Below are positions 17,066 through 26,947 of a stretch of DNA of 64,000 bases, in pieces (the first letter of the stretch is position 1; each line of letters begins with the position of its first letter). The notes beneath the pieces were generated by a model. It saw only the letters and a list, made by a program, of their open reading frames with translations. It was not told the origin of the DNA and made no database searches. The stretch covers positions 124,001 to 188,000 of the forward strand of contig NZ_JABJVV010000001.1 of assembly GCF_013155545.1 (NCBI RefSeq), read 5' to 3'. A program made the position numbers and the translations under genes. This DNA comes from Caenimonas soli. Lineage in GTDB: Bacteria > Pseudomonadota > Gammaproteobacteria > Burkholderiales > Burkholderiaceae_C.

Positions 17066-18196
17066 ATGCAAATGAAGTTGAAATTGACGGTTGTCGCCAC
17101 CATCGCCGCAGTTGCGGGCATGGTGTCCGCTCAAGAACAAGTGGTCAAGATTGGCCACGTCGCGCCCATGTCCGGTGCCCAGGCCCACTACGGCAAGGAC
17201 AACGAAAATGGCGTGCGGATGGCCATCGAGGACCTGAACAAGCAGGGCGTGACCATCGGTGGGAAGAAGGTCAAGTTCGAGATCCAGGCTGAAGACGACG
17301 CAGCCGACCCGAAGCAGGGCACGGCCGTCGCACAAAAACTGTGCGACTCCAAGGTCGCCGGCGTGGTTGGCCACCTGAACTCGGGCACCACCATTCCCGC
17401 TTCCAAGGTCTACAACGACTGCGGCATCCCCCACGTCACCGGCGCGGCCACCAACCCCGACCTGACCAAACCGGGCTACAAGACCACCTACCGCATCCTT
17501 GCCAACGACAATGCGCTGGGCGCGGGCTTGGCACTCTATGCCGCCGATAAGCTCAAGCTCAAGAAAGTGGCGATCATCGACGACCGCACGGCTTATGGCC
17601 AGGGCGTTGCCGCGGTGTTCAAGAAGACCGCGGAGTCTAAGGGCCTGCAGGTCGTCGACTCGCAGTTCACGACCGACAAAGCCACCGACTTCATGGCCAT
17701 CCTGACTTCCATCAAGTCGAAGGCTCCGGACGCCATCTTCTACGGCGGCATGGACGCGCAAGGCGGTGCGATGTTGCGCCAGCTGGAGCAGCTCGGCATG
17801 TCGAACGTCAAGTTCTTCGGCGGTGACGGCATCTGCACGGCTGAGATCGCCAAGATCGCGGCCGGCGCCAAGACGCTGGGCAATGTGATCTGTGCCGAAG
17901 GCGGCGCTTCGCTCGCGAAAATGCCCGGCGGTACGGCTTGGAAGAAGCGTTACGACGAAAAGTACCCGAACCAGTTCCAGGTCTACAGCCCGTACACCTA
18001 TGACGCCACGTTCGTGCTGGTGGACGCGATGAAGCGCGCCAACTCGGTCGATCCGAAGGTCTACACCGCCAAGCTGCCGGAGACCAGCTACAAAGGCGTG
18101 ACGACTACCATCGCCTTCGAGCCCAACGGCGAGCTGAAGAACCCGGCCATCACCCTGTACGTCTACAAGGACGGCAAGAAGGTCCCTCTGGAATAA
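17066..18196 (+). CDS. Branched-chain amino-acid ABC transporter substrate-binding protein
   Basis: 376 residues with a signal peptide (about 1-22, cleaved after VSA before QEQVV). The periplasmic-binding fold is of the LivJ/LivK type (VVKIGHVAPMSGAQAHYGKD, GVVGHLNSGTTIPASKVY). It delivers Leu/Ile/Val or related ligands to a LivHMGF permease, but no permease genes are adjacent. Start ATG 17066 has GGAGG at 17055-17059; a longer upstream frame has no such site. A Rho-independent terminator follows 17 bp after the stop, so it is a single-gene transcript, expected to be highly expressed. Ligand unproven. Confidence 0.92.
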   Translation: MQMKLKLTVVATIAAVAGMVSAQEQVVKIGHVAPMSGAQAHYGKDNENGVRMAIEDLNKQGVTIGGKKVKFEIQAEDDAADPKQGTAVAQKLCDSKVAGVVGHLNSGTTIPASKVYNDCGIPHVTGAATNPDLTKPGYKTTYRILANDNALGAGLALYAADKLKLKKVAIIDDRTAYGQGVAAVFKKTAESKGLQVVDSQFTTDKATDFMAILTSIKSKAPDAIFYGGMDAQGGAMLRQLEQLGMSNVKFFGGDGICTAEIAKIAAGAKTLGNVICAEGGASLAKMPGGTAWKKRYDEKYPNQFQVYSPYTYDATFVLVDAMKRANSVDPKVYTAKLPETSYKGVTTTIAFEPNGELKNPAITLYVYKDGKKVPLE

Positions 18197-18212
18197 GCGT
18201 AAAGCTTGTATG

Positions 18213-18238
18213 AAAAGCCGCCTTCGGGCGGCTTTTTT
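18213..18238 (+). terminator. Rho-independent terminator after livK-type gene
   Basis: AAAAGCCGCC, a TTCG tetraloop, GGCGGC, then a run of six T. A stable GC stem with UUCG loop and T-run, placed 17 bp after the stop codon at 18196. It ends the binding-protein transcript before the hybrid-kinase promoter region. Confidence 0.93.
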
Positions 18239-18448
18239 CATGGGCTGGAACAAAGGTAGCTGTGCCTCGGTCCCTACAGGGGCCTGTCAGGACTCTGCGA
18301 TTGTTAACGTAGGTTTCGTCCTACAGAGCGCGCGGGCGCTGCGTTTGCCGGAGGCCGGTATTCCCTCCGGCTTGTGGCGCCTAGCCGAACACAGTACTCT
18401 GCTTCGACTTGTAGCCGCGTTACGGCTACTTACGTATGGGGAACAGCA

Positions 18449-21400
18449 ATGGAAGTAGTGGCGAAATTGCCTTCGGCGGATCAGCGCGACAGCGAGCTGA
18501 AGCAGGTGTTGAAGGCGCTTGGCGCCTTCAGGCGGGGGGAAAGCGGTGTCACGCTGCCCACGGAATGGGACGGGGTGTACGGCAAGATTGCCGCTGAATT
18601 CAACGATCTCACCGCGCAGACGGCGCGCACCTCCCACAAACTCAAGGCCATCGAGACTGCGGCTCGCGGCACGGCCAAATCACGGCGTGTGACCGATGAG
18701 AAGCTGACCGGTTTCTGGCAGAACGACGTGGCCGTCGTCAATTCAGTTCTCGATGAAGTCGATGGCTTGTCCGAGCACACACGCACCTTCCTCTCCGCAC
18801 TGACTGATTTGAAGAAGGGCAACGCCTCGGCCCAGCTGCCGCAGGATTGGACCGGCGTCTTCGGCAAGGTCGCCGACGCCTTCAATGACGTGGTGGCCGA
18901 GAACCTGCGCATGTCGCACGAGCTGTCGCGCCTGTCCCGCGTGGTGGGTAAGGAAGGCAAGCTCAAGGAGCGGGCCTTCGTGCCCAATGCCAGCGGCTTC
19001 TGGCGCGATTCCGCCGAGTCCATCAACTCCCTGATCGCCGACCTGGTGCACCCGACGTCTGAAGTCGCGCGAGTGATCGGTGCGGTGGCGCAGGGTGACC
19101 TGTCCAAGAGCATGGCGCTGGAGGCCGATGGCAGGCCGCTGGAAGGCGAGTTCCTGCGCACGGCCATGATCATTAACAAGATGGTGCAGCAGCTGGGCAC
19201 CTTCTCCGCGGAAGTGACGCGGGTGGCGCGGGAAGTGGGTACCGAAGGCAAGCTGGGCGGCCAGGCCGATGTGCAGGGCGTGGCCGGTACCTGGAAGGAC
19301 TTGACCGATTCGGTGAACTTCATGGCCTCGAACCTGACGGCCCAGGTGCGAAACATTTCCGGCGTGACCAAGGCCGTGGCGACGGGCGACTTGTCCAAGA
19401 AGATCACCGTGGACGTGAAGGGCGAGATTCTCGAACTGAAGAACACCATCAACACCATGGTGGACCAGCTGCGATCCTTCGCGTCGGAAGTGACGCGGGT
19501 GGCCCGGGAAGTGGGTACCGAAGGCAAGCTGGGCGGCCAGGCCGATGTGCAGGGCGTGGCCGGCACCTGGAAGGACTTGACCGATTCGGTGAACTCCATG
19601 GGTTCGAACTTGACGGCCCAGGTGCGAAACATCGCCGAGGTGACCAAGGCCGTGGCGGCCGGTGACCTGTCCAAGAAGATCACCGTGGACGTGAAGGGCG
19701 AAATCCTGGAACTGAAAAACACCATCAACACCATGGTGGACCAGTTGCGATCCTTCGCGTCGGAAGTGACCCGAGTGGCCCGGGAAGTGGGTACCGAAGG
19801 AAAGCTGGGCGGCCAGGCCGATGTGCAGGGCGTGGCCGGCACCTGGAAGGACTTGACCGACTCGGTGAACTCCATGGGCTCGAACCTGACGGCCCAGGTG
19901 CGAAACATCGCCGAGGTGACGACGGCCGTGGCGGCCGGTGACCTGTCCAAGAAGATCACGGTGGACGTGAAGGGCGAGATTCTCGAACTGAAGAACACCA
20001 TCAACACCATGGTGGACCAGCTGCGGTCCTTCGCGTCGGAAGTGACGCGGGTGGCCCGGGAAGTGGGTACCGAAGGCAAGCTGGGTGGTCAGGCCGATGT
20101 GCAGGGCGTAGCCGGCACCTGGAAGGACTTGACCGACTCGGTGAACTTCATGGCCGGTAACCTGACGTCCCAGGTGCGGAACATCGCCGACGTGACGACG
20201 GCCGTGGCGGCCGGTGACCTGTCCAAGAAGATCACGGTGGACGTGAAGGGCGAAATCCTGGAGCTGAAGAACACCATCAACACCATGGTGGACCAGCTCT
20301 CCTCGTTCGCTTCGGAAGTGACGCGGGTGGCCCGTGAAGTGGGTACCGAAGGCAAGCTGGGCGGCCAGGCCGATGTGCAGGGCGTAGCCGGTACCTGGAA
20401 GGACTTGACCGATTCGGTGAACTCCATGGGTTCGAACCTGACGGCCCAGGTGCGAAACATCGCCGAGGTGACGACGGCCGTGGCGGCCGGTGACCTGTCC
20501 AAGAAGATCACCGTGGACGTGAAGGGCGAAATCCTGGAACTGAAAAACACCATCAACACCATGGTGGACCAGTTGCGATCCTTCGCGTCGGAAGTGACCC
20601 GGGTGGCCCGGGAAGTGGGTACCGAAGGAAAGCTGGGCGGCCAGGCCGATGTTCAAGGCGTGGCGGGTACCTGGAAGGACTTGACCGATAACGTGAACTT
20701 CATGGCCGGCAACCTGACCTCTCAGGTGCGGAACATCGCCGACGTGACCAAGGCCGTGGCGGCCGGCGACCTGTCCAAGAAGATCACGGTGGACGTGAAG
20801 GGCGAGATTCTCGAACTGAAGAACACCATCAACACCATGGTGGACCAGCTGCGGTCCTTCGCGTCGGAAGTGACGCGGGTGGCCCGGGAAGTGGGTACCG
20901 AAGGCAAGCTGGGTGGCCAGGCCGATGTGCAAGGCGTTGCCGGCACCTGGAAGGACTTGACCGACAACGTGAACTTCATGGCCGGTAACCTGACCTCCCA
21001 GGTGCGGAACATCGCCGACGTGACCAAGGCCGTGGCGGCCGGTGACCTGTCCAAGAAGATCACGGTGGACGTCAAGGGCGAAATCCTGGAGCTGAAGAAC
21101 ACCATCAACACCATGGTGGACCAGCTCTCCTCGTTCGCTTCGGAAGTGACGCGGGTGGCCCGTGAAGTGGGTACCGAAGGCAAGCTGGGCGGCCAGGCCG
21201 ACGTGCAGGGCGTGGCCGGTACCTGGAAGGACCTGACCGACAACGTGAACTTCATGGCCGGCAACCTCACCTCCCAGGTGCGCGGTATCGCCAAGGTGGT
21301 GACCGCCGTGGCCAACGGCGACCTGGACCAGAAGCTCACCGTGGAAGCCAAGGGCGAAATCGCCGCGCTGGCCGACACCATCAACTCCGTGACCGACACG

Positions 21401-24400
21401 CTGGCCACCTTCGCCGACCAGGTGACGACGGTGGCGCGCGAGGTGGGCGTGGAAGGAAAGCTGGGCGGCCAGGCCAAGGTGCCGGGCGCCGCGGGCACCT
21501 GGAAGGGCCTGACGGAAAACGTGAACCAGCTGGCCGCCAACCTGACGACGCAGGTGCGAGCCATTGCCGAGGTGGCGACGGCCGTGACGCAGGGTGACTT
21601 GACGCGGTCGATCACGGTGGAAGCGCTGGGCGAGGTGGCCGCGCTGAAGGACACCATCAACGAGATGATCCGCAACCTGAAGGACACGACGCAGGTGAAC
21701 ACGGAGCAGGACTGGCTCAAGACCAACCTGGCCAAGTTCTCCCGGATGCTGCAGGGCCAGAAGGACCTGGTGGCCGTAGGTCACCTCATCCTGTCGGAGC
21801 TGGCCCCGGTGGTGGGCGCGCAGCAGGCCGAGTTCTACGTGCTGCGCTACACGCACGAACTGCCCAAGCTGCGCCTGATGGCCAGCTACGCCTCGGATGG
21901 CCACGGCTCCTACGGCAAGGAGGTGGACATGGGCCAGGGCCTGGTCGGCCAGTGCGCCTATGACAAGAAGAAGATCCTCTTGACTTCTTCCATTCCGGAC
22001 AGCCTGAAGATCTCGTCGGGCCTCACCGAGGTGGAGCCGCTGAACGTGCTCGTGCTGCCCATCATCTTCGAGGGCCAGGTCCGCGGTGTCGTGGAGCTGG
22101 CGTCGGTGGAGCGCTTCAACCCGACCCACCAGGCCTTCCTGGACCAGCTGACCGAATCGATCGGTATCGTGATCAACACGATCGAGGCCAACATGCGCAC
22201 GGAAGACCTGCTGACCCAGTCGCAGTCTCTTGCGCAGGAGTTGCAGAGCCGCCAGCAGGAACTGCAGCAGACCAACGAGGAACTGCAGGAAAAGGCCCGT
22301 CTCCTGGTGCACCAGAACCACGAGGTGGAACGCAAGAACCAGGAAGTGGAGCAGGCCCGCCAGGCCCTTGAAGACAAGGCCAAGCAGCTGGCGTTGACCT
22401 CCAAGTACAAGTCCGAGTTCCTGGCTAACATGTCGCACGAGTTGCGTACGCCCCTGAACTCGCTGTTGATCCTGTCGGACCAGCTGTCGAAGAACCCGGA
22501 CGGCAACCTGTCGCCCAAGCAGGTTGAATTCGCCAAGACCATTCATTCGTCGGGTAACGACCTGCTGATGCTGATCAACGACATCCTGGACCTGTCCAAG
22601 ATCGAGTCCGGCACGGTGGTCGTGGACATCAACGAACTGCGCATGTCAGACCTGCAGCTGTATGTGGAGCGCACGTTCCGTCACGTGGCCGAGGCCAAGA
22701 ACGTGGACTTCATGATCCATACCGGGGTGAACCTGCCGACCTCGATGGTCACCGACGTCAAGCGCCTGCAGCAGATCCTGAAGAACCTGCTGTCCAATGC
22801 CTTCAAGTTCACCCACCAGGGCAACGTGACCCTGACGGTGGAGGAAGTGTTCACCGGCTGGACGCCGGACAACGACGACCTCAACCGCGCCCAGCAAGTG
22901 CTGGCCTTCGCTGTGTCCGACACCGGTATCGGCATCTCCAGCGACAAGCAGCAGATCATCTTCGAGGCCTTCCAGCAGGCCGATGGATCGACCAGCCGCA
23001 AATACGGCGGCACAGGGCTGGGCCTGGCCATCAGCCGCGAATTGTCCAAGCTGCTGGGCGGGGAAATCCGGCTGTCGAGCGCGCCCGGCCAGGGCAGCAC
23101 GTTCACGCTGTACCTGCCCCTGGTCTATTCGGGCGCCCGCGCGACCCGCCGCGTGGCGCAGGCCTCGAACGAGTCCCGCGGCGATATGACGATGCCCGGC
23201 CTCAAGCGCATGCTGCGCCCCGAGCCGCCGCAGGTCGAAGACGCCGTGGTGGTGGGCGACGAAGGCTCGGCGTTGAACGAGGCCAGTGACGACCGCGATT
23301 CGATCCAGCAGGGCGACCTGGTGCTGCTGATCGTGGAGAACGACCTGGCTTTCGCCAGCTTCCTGCTGGACGCCGCGCGCTCGAAGGGCTTCAAGGGACT
23401 GGTTACCTCGATGGGCGCCGGCGCCTTGACGCTGGCGACCCAGTACAAGCCTTCGGCGATCACGCTGGACATGTACCTGCCCGATATGGACGGTTGGCGG
23501 GTGCTGGATCGCCTCAAGCAGGACATGGGTGCCCGTCACCTGCCGGTCTGCGTCATCTCCACCGACGATTCCAAGGACCGCGCGTTCCGCTCGGGCGCGA
23601 TGGCTTTCGTGGAGAAGCCGATACAGTCCAAGGAAGTCCTGGACGCGATGCTGGACAAGCTGCAACGCTACCTGGCGCGCCCGCACAAGAGCCTGCTGGT
23701 GGCGCTGAAGGATGTCGCAGCGCGACGCGAATTCCTGGCCCAGATCGAGGAAGACGAGATCGCGTCCACGGTGGTGAAGAGCGCCGAGAAGCTGCAGGAG
23801 GCGCTGGAGGAAAGCCGCTTCGACTGCGTGGTTCTCGAGGATGGATTCCCCGGGATCGAGGGCGGCGAGTTCCGCCGCCTGCTTGCCGCGCAGGCCGAGA
23901 TCGGGCCGCTGCAGTTGTTGATCTACCGCGGGGCGAGCAAGGATGCCGGCAAGTTCGCGTGGCACTCGGACGACACCATCACCGTCCAGGAAGCCCACAC
24001 CGTTCCCAAGCTTTTCGACAACACGCTGCTGGCGCTTCACCACAACCTGGCCAGGTTGCCGGAGGCCAAGCGGACGCTCATCAACAATATCCATGAATCG
24101 AGCAAGCCGCTGGCCGGCAAGCGCGTCCTCATCGTCGATGACGACATGCGTAACATTTTTGCCCTGGCCACCGTGCTGGAGGAGCACGGCATGGATATTG
24201 TCTGGGCGGATAATGGCCGGGATGCGATCTCTCGCGTGGCGACGGATCCCCACATCAAAGTTGTATTGATGGATATCATGATGCCCGAGATGGACGGCAT
24301 GGCGACCATGAAGGAAATACGCAAGCTACCGGCGGGGAAGAACCTGCCGATGATTGCGGTAACGGCCAAGGCCATGAAGGGCGATCGGGAAAAATGCATC

Positions 24401-24484
24401 GAAGCGGGCGCATGGGACTACCTGTCCAAACCAGTCAACACGCAGGACCTTCTGACGGTGCTGCGCGCCTGGCTGCACCAGTGA
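18449..24484 (+). CDS. Giant soluble poly-HAMP hybrid histidine kinase with three receiver domains
   Basis: 2011 residues with no signal peptide or membrane helix. Order: degenerate HAMP-like segments (about 1-254); eight near-identical 92-residue HAMP-type units (255-990) and a diverged ninth (991-1082); GAF (about 1100-1250); coiled coil (1250-1318); HisKA with His1330 in [10 protein letters not shown]; HATPase with DTGIGIS near 1490 and [10 protein letters not shown]; receiver 1 (1622-1740, Asp1674); receiver 2 (1747-1870), degenerate with Glu at the acceptor place; receiver 3 (1890-2010, Asp1942). Repeated HAMP units of about 90 residues in a cytosolic hybrid kinase are known from fungal group III kinases (Nik1/Os-1, osmotic sensing) and some bacteria. 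The signal is unknown. Start ATG 18449; an upstream in-frame start has no support. Its stop overlaps the GTG of the next kinase. Confidence 0.92.
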   Translation: MEVVAKLPSADQRDSELKQVLKALGAFRRGESGVTLPTEWDGVYGKIAAEFNDLTAQTARTSHKLKAIETAARGTAKSRRVTDEKLTGFWQNDVAVVNSVLDEVDGLSEHTRTFLSALTDLKKGNASAQLPQDWTGVFGKVADAFNDVVAENLRMSHELSRLSRVVGKEGKLKERAFVPNASGFWRDSAESINSLIADLVHPTSEVARVIGAVAQGDLSKSMALEADGRPLEGEFLRTAMIINKMVQQLGTFSAEVTRVAREVGTEGKLGGQADVQGVAGTWKDLTDSVNFMASNLTAQVRNISGVTKAVATGDLSKKITVDVKGEILELKNTINTMVDQLRSFASEVTRVAREVGTEGKLGGQADVQGVAGTWKDLTDSVNSMGSNLTAQVRNIAEVTKAVAAGDLSKKITVDVKGEILELKNTINTMVDQLRSFASEVTRVAREVGTEGKLGGQADVQGVAGTWKDLTDSVNSMGSNLTAQVRNIAEVTTAVAAGDLSKKITVDVKGEILELKNTINTMVDQLRSFASEVTRVAREVGTEGKLGGQADVQGVAGTWKDLTDSVNFMAGNLTSQVRNIADVTTAVAAGDLSKKITVDVKGEILELKNTINTMVDQLSSFASEVTRVAREVGTEGKLGGQADVQGVAGTWKDLTDSVNSMGSNLTAQVRNIAEVTTAVAAGDLSKKITVDVKGEILELKNTINTMVDQLRSFASEVTRVAREVGTEGKLGGQADVQGVAGTWKDLTDNVNFMAGNLTSQVRNIADVTKAVAAGDLSKKITVDVKGEILELKNTINTMVDQLRSFASEVTRVAREVGTEGKLGGQADVQGVAGTWKDLTDNVNFMAGNLTSQVRNIADVTKAVAAGDLSKKITVDVKGEILELKNTINTMVDQLSSFASEVTRVAREVGTEGKLGGQADVQGVAGTWKDLTDNVNFMAGNLTSQVRGIAKVVTAVANGDLDQKLTVEAKGEIAALADTINSVTDTLATFADQVTTVAREVGVEGKLGGQAKVPGAAGTWKGLTENVNQLAANLTTQVRAIAEVATAVTQGDLTRSITVEALGEVAALKDTINEMIRNLKDTTQVNTEQDWLKTNLAKFSRMLQGQKDLVAVGHLILSELAPVVGAQQAEFYVLRYTHELPKLRLMASYASDGHGSYGKEVDMGQGLVGQCAYDKKKILLTSSIPDSLKISSGLTEVEPLNVLVLPIIFEGQVRGVVELASVERFNPTHQAFLDQLTESIGIVINTIEANMRTEDLLTQSQSLAQELQSRQQELQQTNEELQEKARLLVHQNHEVERKNQEVEQARQALEDKAKQLALTSKYKSEFLANMSHELRTPLNSLLILSDQLSKNPDGNLSPKQVEFAKTIHSSGNDLLMLINDILDLSKIESGTVVVDINELRMSDLQLYVERTFRHVAEAKNVDFMIHTGVNLPTSMVTDVKRLQQILKNLLSNAFKFTHQGNVTLTVEEVFTGWTPDNDDLNRAQQVLAFAVSDTGIGISSDKQQIIFEAFQQADGSTSRKYGGTGLGLAISRELSKLLGGEIRLSSAPGQGSTFTLYLPLVYSGARATRRVAQASNESRGDMTMPGLKRMLRPEPPQVEDAVVVGDEGSALNEASDDRDSIQQGDLVLLIVENDLAFASFLLDAARSKGFKGLVTSMGAGALTLATQYKPSAITLDMYLPDMDGWRVLDRLKQDMGARHLPVCVISTDDSKDRAFRSGAMAFVEKPIQSKEVLDAMLDKLQRYLARPHKSLLVALKDVAARREFLAQIEEDEIASTVVKSAEKLQEALEESRFDCVVLEDGFPGIEGGEFRRLLAAQAEIGPLQLLIYRGASKDAGKFAWHSDDTITVQEAHTVPKLFDNTLLALHHNLARLPEAKRTLINNIHESSKPLAGKRVLIVDDDMRNIFALATVLEEHGMDIVWADNGRDAISRVATDPHIKVVLMDIMMPEMDGMATMKEIRKLPAGKNLPMIAVTAKAMKGDREKCIEAGAWDYLSKPVNTQDLLTVLRAWLHQ
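19211..21694 (+). repeat. Tandem array of 276-bp units (poly-HAMP coding repeats)
   Basis: Nine in-frame units, each 276 bp (92 codons), starting at 19211, 19487, 19763, 20039, 20315, 20591, 20867, 21143 and 21419. The GTGGGTACCG landmark recurs exactly every 276 bp in the first eight (19235, 19511, 19787 and so on). Units 1-8 share near-identical first halves ([18 protein letters not shown]), with differences limited mostly to S/N, FMA/SMG and K/T swaps; the second half of unit 8 and unit 9 are diverged. High DNA identity implies recent duplication or gene conversion, so copy number could vary between strains and assemblies could collapse here. Confidence 0.95.
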
Positions 24485-26559
24485 GTCCGGCGGTGGCTTC
24501 CAAGACGCCGCCGCTCGAGCAGGAAAAAGTCAACATCCTGGTGGTCGACGACCTCCCGGAAAAGCACGTCGTCTTCGGCAGCATCCTGGAGGAGTTGGGC
24601 CAGAACATCGTCAGCGCCCGCTCCGGGCAGGAAGCCCTGCGCCACATCCTGGAGCAGGAATTCGCCGTCATCCTGCTTGACGTCAACATGCCGGATATCG
24701 ACGGCCTGGAGACGGCGAGCCTGATCCGCCAGTACAAGAAGTCGTCGCAGACTCCCATTGTGTTCATCACCGCCTACGTGGACGAGGTCCAGGCCAAGCG
24801 GGGATACGCCTTGGGCGCGGTGGACTACATCCCTTCGCCGGTCGTTCCCGAGGTGCTGCGTTCCAAGGTGAGGGTGTTCGTCGAGCTCTTCCGCATGAAT
24901 CGCCAGCTGCAGCTGCAGGCGGCTGCGCGCGAAGCCCTGGCCCGTTCCGAGGCGGCGCGTGCGGCGGCGGAGGAGGCCATCCACCGGGCCGACTACCTTT
25001 CCGAAGCGGGCCAGCAGCTCTCGCGCTCGCTCCACATCGAAGACACCATCAAGGCGTTGTTCGACGTGGCCGTGCCCATGCTCGCCGACAAGGCCGTGCT
25101 GGCCCTGGCAAACGCCGACGGATCGCTGGGGCGCATGGAAGCGCATCCCGCGTCGGCCGGCGACGCAACCGAATCCTTGCCGCAGAGCCTGCGCGACGTT
25201 CTCACACGGGTACTGGAGAAAAAGCAGTTCGACCTCTGGCGCGAGGGCGACCAGGCCGCCGCCGTCTGCCCGCTGCTGGCGGGTGGCCGTGTCCTGGGGG
25301 CCTTGATCCTGCTGGCTCCCGCTGCGCGCATGGATTCGTCGCGGGTCGCCCTGGCCAAGGAGGTGGTGAGCCGCGCATCGATAGCCATGGAAAACGCGCG
25401 CCTTTATACGGCCATCCAGGATGCCGACCGGCGCAAGAACGAGTTCCTGGCAATGCTGGCTCACGAGCTTCGCAACCCGCTTGCCCCGATTCGCAATGCC
25501 GTGCACATCATGCAGGGCGGCGACGTTTCGCTGCCCACGATGAATTGGGCTCGCGATGTGATTGGCCGGCAGGCCGATCACATGGCGCGGCTGATAGACG
25601 ACCTGCTCGATGTCTCGCGCATCGTCCAGGGCAAGGTCGTGGTCAGGCCCGAAAAACTCAGCCTGGCGTCGCTGGTCGAGCGCTCGGTCGAGGCCAGCGC
25701 GCCCCGGGTGGCCGCGCGGGACCAGGAGCTCAAGGTGGAGCTGCCGGAACAGCCTGTCGTCCTGAACGGCGACGCCGTCCGGCTGGCGCAGGTGCTGGCC
25801 AACCTCATCAACAACGCTTCGAAATTCTCGGGACCGAATACGCAGGTCGTCTTGAGCGCCACGTACGCCGATGGCGAGTTGAAGATCTCGGTGAAGGACC
25901 AGGGCGCGGGCATAGACCCGGCTTTCCTGCCGCACATCTTCGACCTCTTCGCGCAGGCCGACCAGTCGCTCGACCGCTCCCAAGGGGGCCTGGGCATTGG
26001 CCTCACACTGGTCAAGCACCTCGTGGAACTGCACGGGGGCAGGGTAGCTGCTCACAGCGAGGGTGTTGGGCGGGGCACGGAAGTCACGGTGTACCTGCCG
26101 GCGCGGCTGGCGGAGCCGGGCGAAACTCCCACCCCCGCTTCCGGCAGCCGCGCGCCGGTCGTGCTCGGGAAAGTGCCCGCCCGTATCCTGGTGGTCGATG
26201 ACCTCGCGGCATCGGCCGAGACGCTGATGACGTTGCTGGAGATGGAAGGCTTCGAGGTGAAGGTGGCCAGCGAAGGCATGGCCGCTCTCAAGATCGCCGA
26301 GGAGTTCCGTCCCGATGTGGTGCTGCTGGACATCGGCTTGCCCGGCATGAACGGCTTCGAGGTAGCGAATCGCCTGCGCACCCAGCCCGAATCCCGCGAC
26401 GCGCTGATGATCGCCCTGACGGGCTACGGAGAGGCCGAAAGCCGCTCGCGCTCGGTTCAGGCAGGCTTTGACTTCCACATGGTCAAGCCGGCCGACGTGA
26501 ACCTGCTGCTGTCGATGCTGGCCAATCCCCAGAAGGCGCGCAGGTCCAAGGGGGCCTGA
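24481..26559 (+). CDS. Hybrid sensor kinase REC-GAF-HisKA-HATPase-REC
   Basis: 692 residues, soluble. N-terminal receiver (about 16-135, acceptor Asp67 in ILLDVNMPD), where the usual conserved Lys before Pro is Ser (YIPSPVVP), then a helical linker, a GAF-like domain (about 180-310), HisKA with His328 in LAHELRNPL, HATPase (about 435-550) and a C-terminal receiver (about 565-685, Asp617). GTG at 24481 is chosen because GTGA overlaps the upstream stop; this implies translational coupling. Receiver-fronted kinases of this form act downstream in phosphorelays, so the poly-HAMP kinase is a likely partner. No Hpt protein or DNA-binding response regulator is next to them. Ends in a strong terminator. 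Confidence 0.9.
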   Translation: MSPAVASKTPPLEQEKVNILVVDDLPEKHVVFGSILEELGQNIVSARSGQEALRHILEQEFAVILLDVNMPDIDGLETASLIRQYKKSSQTPIVFITAYVDEVQAKRGYALGAVDYIPSPVVPEVLRSKVRVFVELFRMNRQLQLQAAAREALARSEAARAAAEEAIHRADYLSEAGQQLSRSLHIEDTIKALFDVAVPMLADKAVLALANADGSLGRMEAHPASAGDATESLPQSLRDVLTRVLEKKQFDLWREGDQAAAVCPLLAGGRVLGALILLAPAARMDSSRVALAKEVVSRASIAMENARLYTAIQDADRRKNEFLAMLAHELRNPLAPIRNAVHIMQGGDVSLPTMNWARDVIGRQADHMARLIDDLLDVSRIVQGKVVVRPEKLSLASLVERSVEASAPRVAARDQELKVELPEQPVVLNGDAVRLAQVLANLINNASKFSGPNTQVVLSATYADGELKISVKDQGAGIDPAFLPHIFDLFAQADQSLDRSQGGLGIGLTLVKHLVELHGGRVAAHSEGVGRGTEVTVYLPARLAEPGETPTPASGSRAPVVLGKVPARILVVDDLAASAETLMTLLEMEGFEVKVASEGMAALKIAEEFRPDVVLLDIGLPGMNGFEVANRLRTQPESRDALMIALTGYGEAESRSRSVQAGFDFHMVKPADVNLLLSMLANPQKARRSKGA

Positions 26560-26573
26560 AAGCCAACGCCCGT

Positions 26574-26602
26574 AAAAAAGCCCCGCACTGCGGGGCTTTT
26601 TC
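26574..26602. terminator. Bidirectional Rho-independent terminator
   Basis: AAAAAGCCCCGC, loop ACT, GCGGGGCTTTTT. The stem is symmetric with A-run on one side and T-run on the other, so it can stop transcription of the kinase operon on the plus strand and of tRNA-Ser on the minus strand. Confidence 0.92.
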
Positions 26603-26614
26603 CATGTGGCTTCG

Positions 26615-26705
26615 TGGCGGAGCAGGCGGGATTCGAACCCGCGGAGGGCTATTAACCCTCACACGCTTTCCAGGCGTGCGACTTAAACCACTCATCCACC
26701 GCTCC
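26615..26705 (-). tRNA. serW: tRNA-Ser (anticodon GGA)
   Basis: Ninety-one bases including the encoded CCA. The acceptor stem GGAGCGG pairs with CTGCTCC (one G-U), discriminator G, then CCA at 26617-26615. The anticodon loop CTGGAAA places GGA at 26671-26669, reading UCC and UCU. The extra arm (GTGAGGGTTAATAGCCCTC region) is long, as in all type II tRNAs for Ser. GTTCGAATCC forms the T loop. The symbol is by analogy to E. coli serW/serX. Confidence 0.96.
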
Positions 26706-26715
26706 TGAGCCCACG

Positions 26716-26721
26716 ATTGTA
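26716..26721 (-). promoter_or_regulatory. -10 element of tRNA-Ser promoter
   Basis: TACAAT on the minus strand, about 11 bases before the tRNA 5' end at 26705, the right distance for a start site near 26709. No clear -35 hexamer is seen at 17-18 bp. No SD or ORF of note lies in the 240-bp gap up to 26948. Confidence 0.45.
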
Positions 26722-26947
26722 GCAGTGGCGGGAACGGCTTCTGCGCCGCGAAGCGGGCAGCGCGGGAGGCGGTCATTTTTTGTTTTCAGATGTTTGGCCC
26801 GCTCGCGCTGGCTGGGCCCGACTCCGGCGCCCGGCTTGAGGTTATGGCGCGACGGTAGCGGCGATCTCTTCAATAGCCTGAAGCAACCCGGCCACTGCGG
26901 ATGCCTTAGATTGCGTGGCCTTGCAGCTTGCGATGCCATAAATTCAT

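Noticed and set aside
19211-21694. CRISPR-like regular repeats
   Set aside because: Units are 276 bp and continuous without short spacers; they encode HAMP-type protein.
18743-22546. Long open minus-strand frame across the kinase repeat array
   Set aside because: It mirrors the 92-codon periodicity of the real gene in reverse and is His/Val/Gly-rich without a family match.
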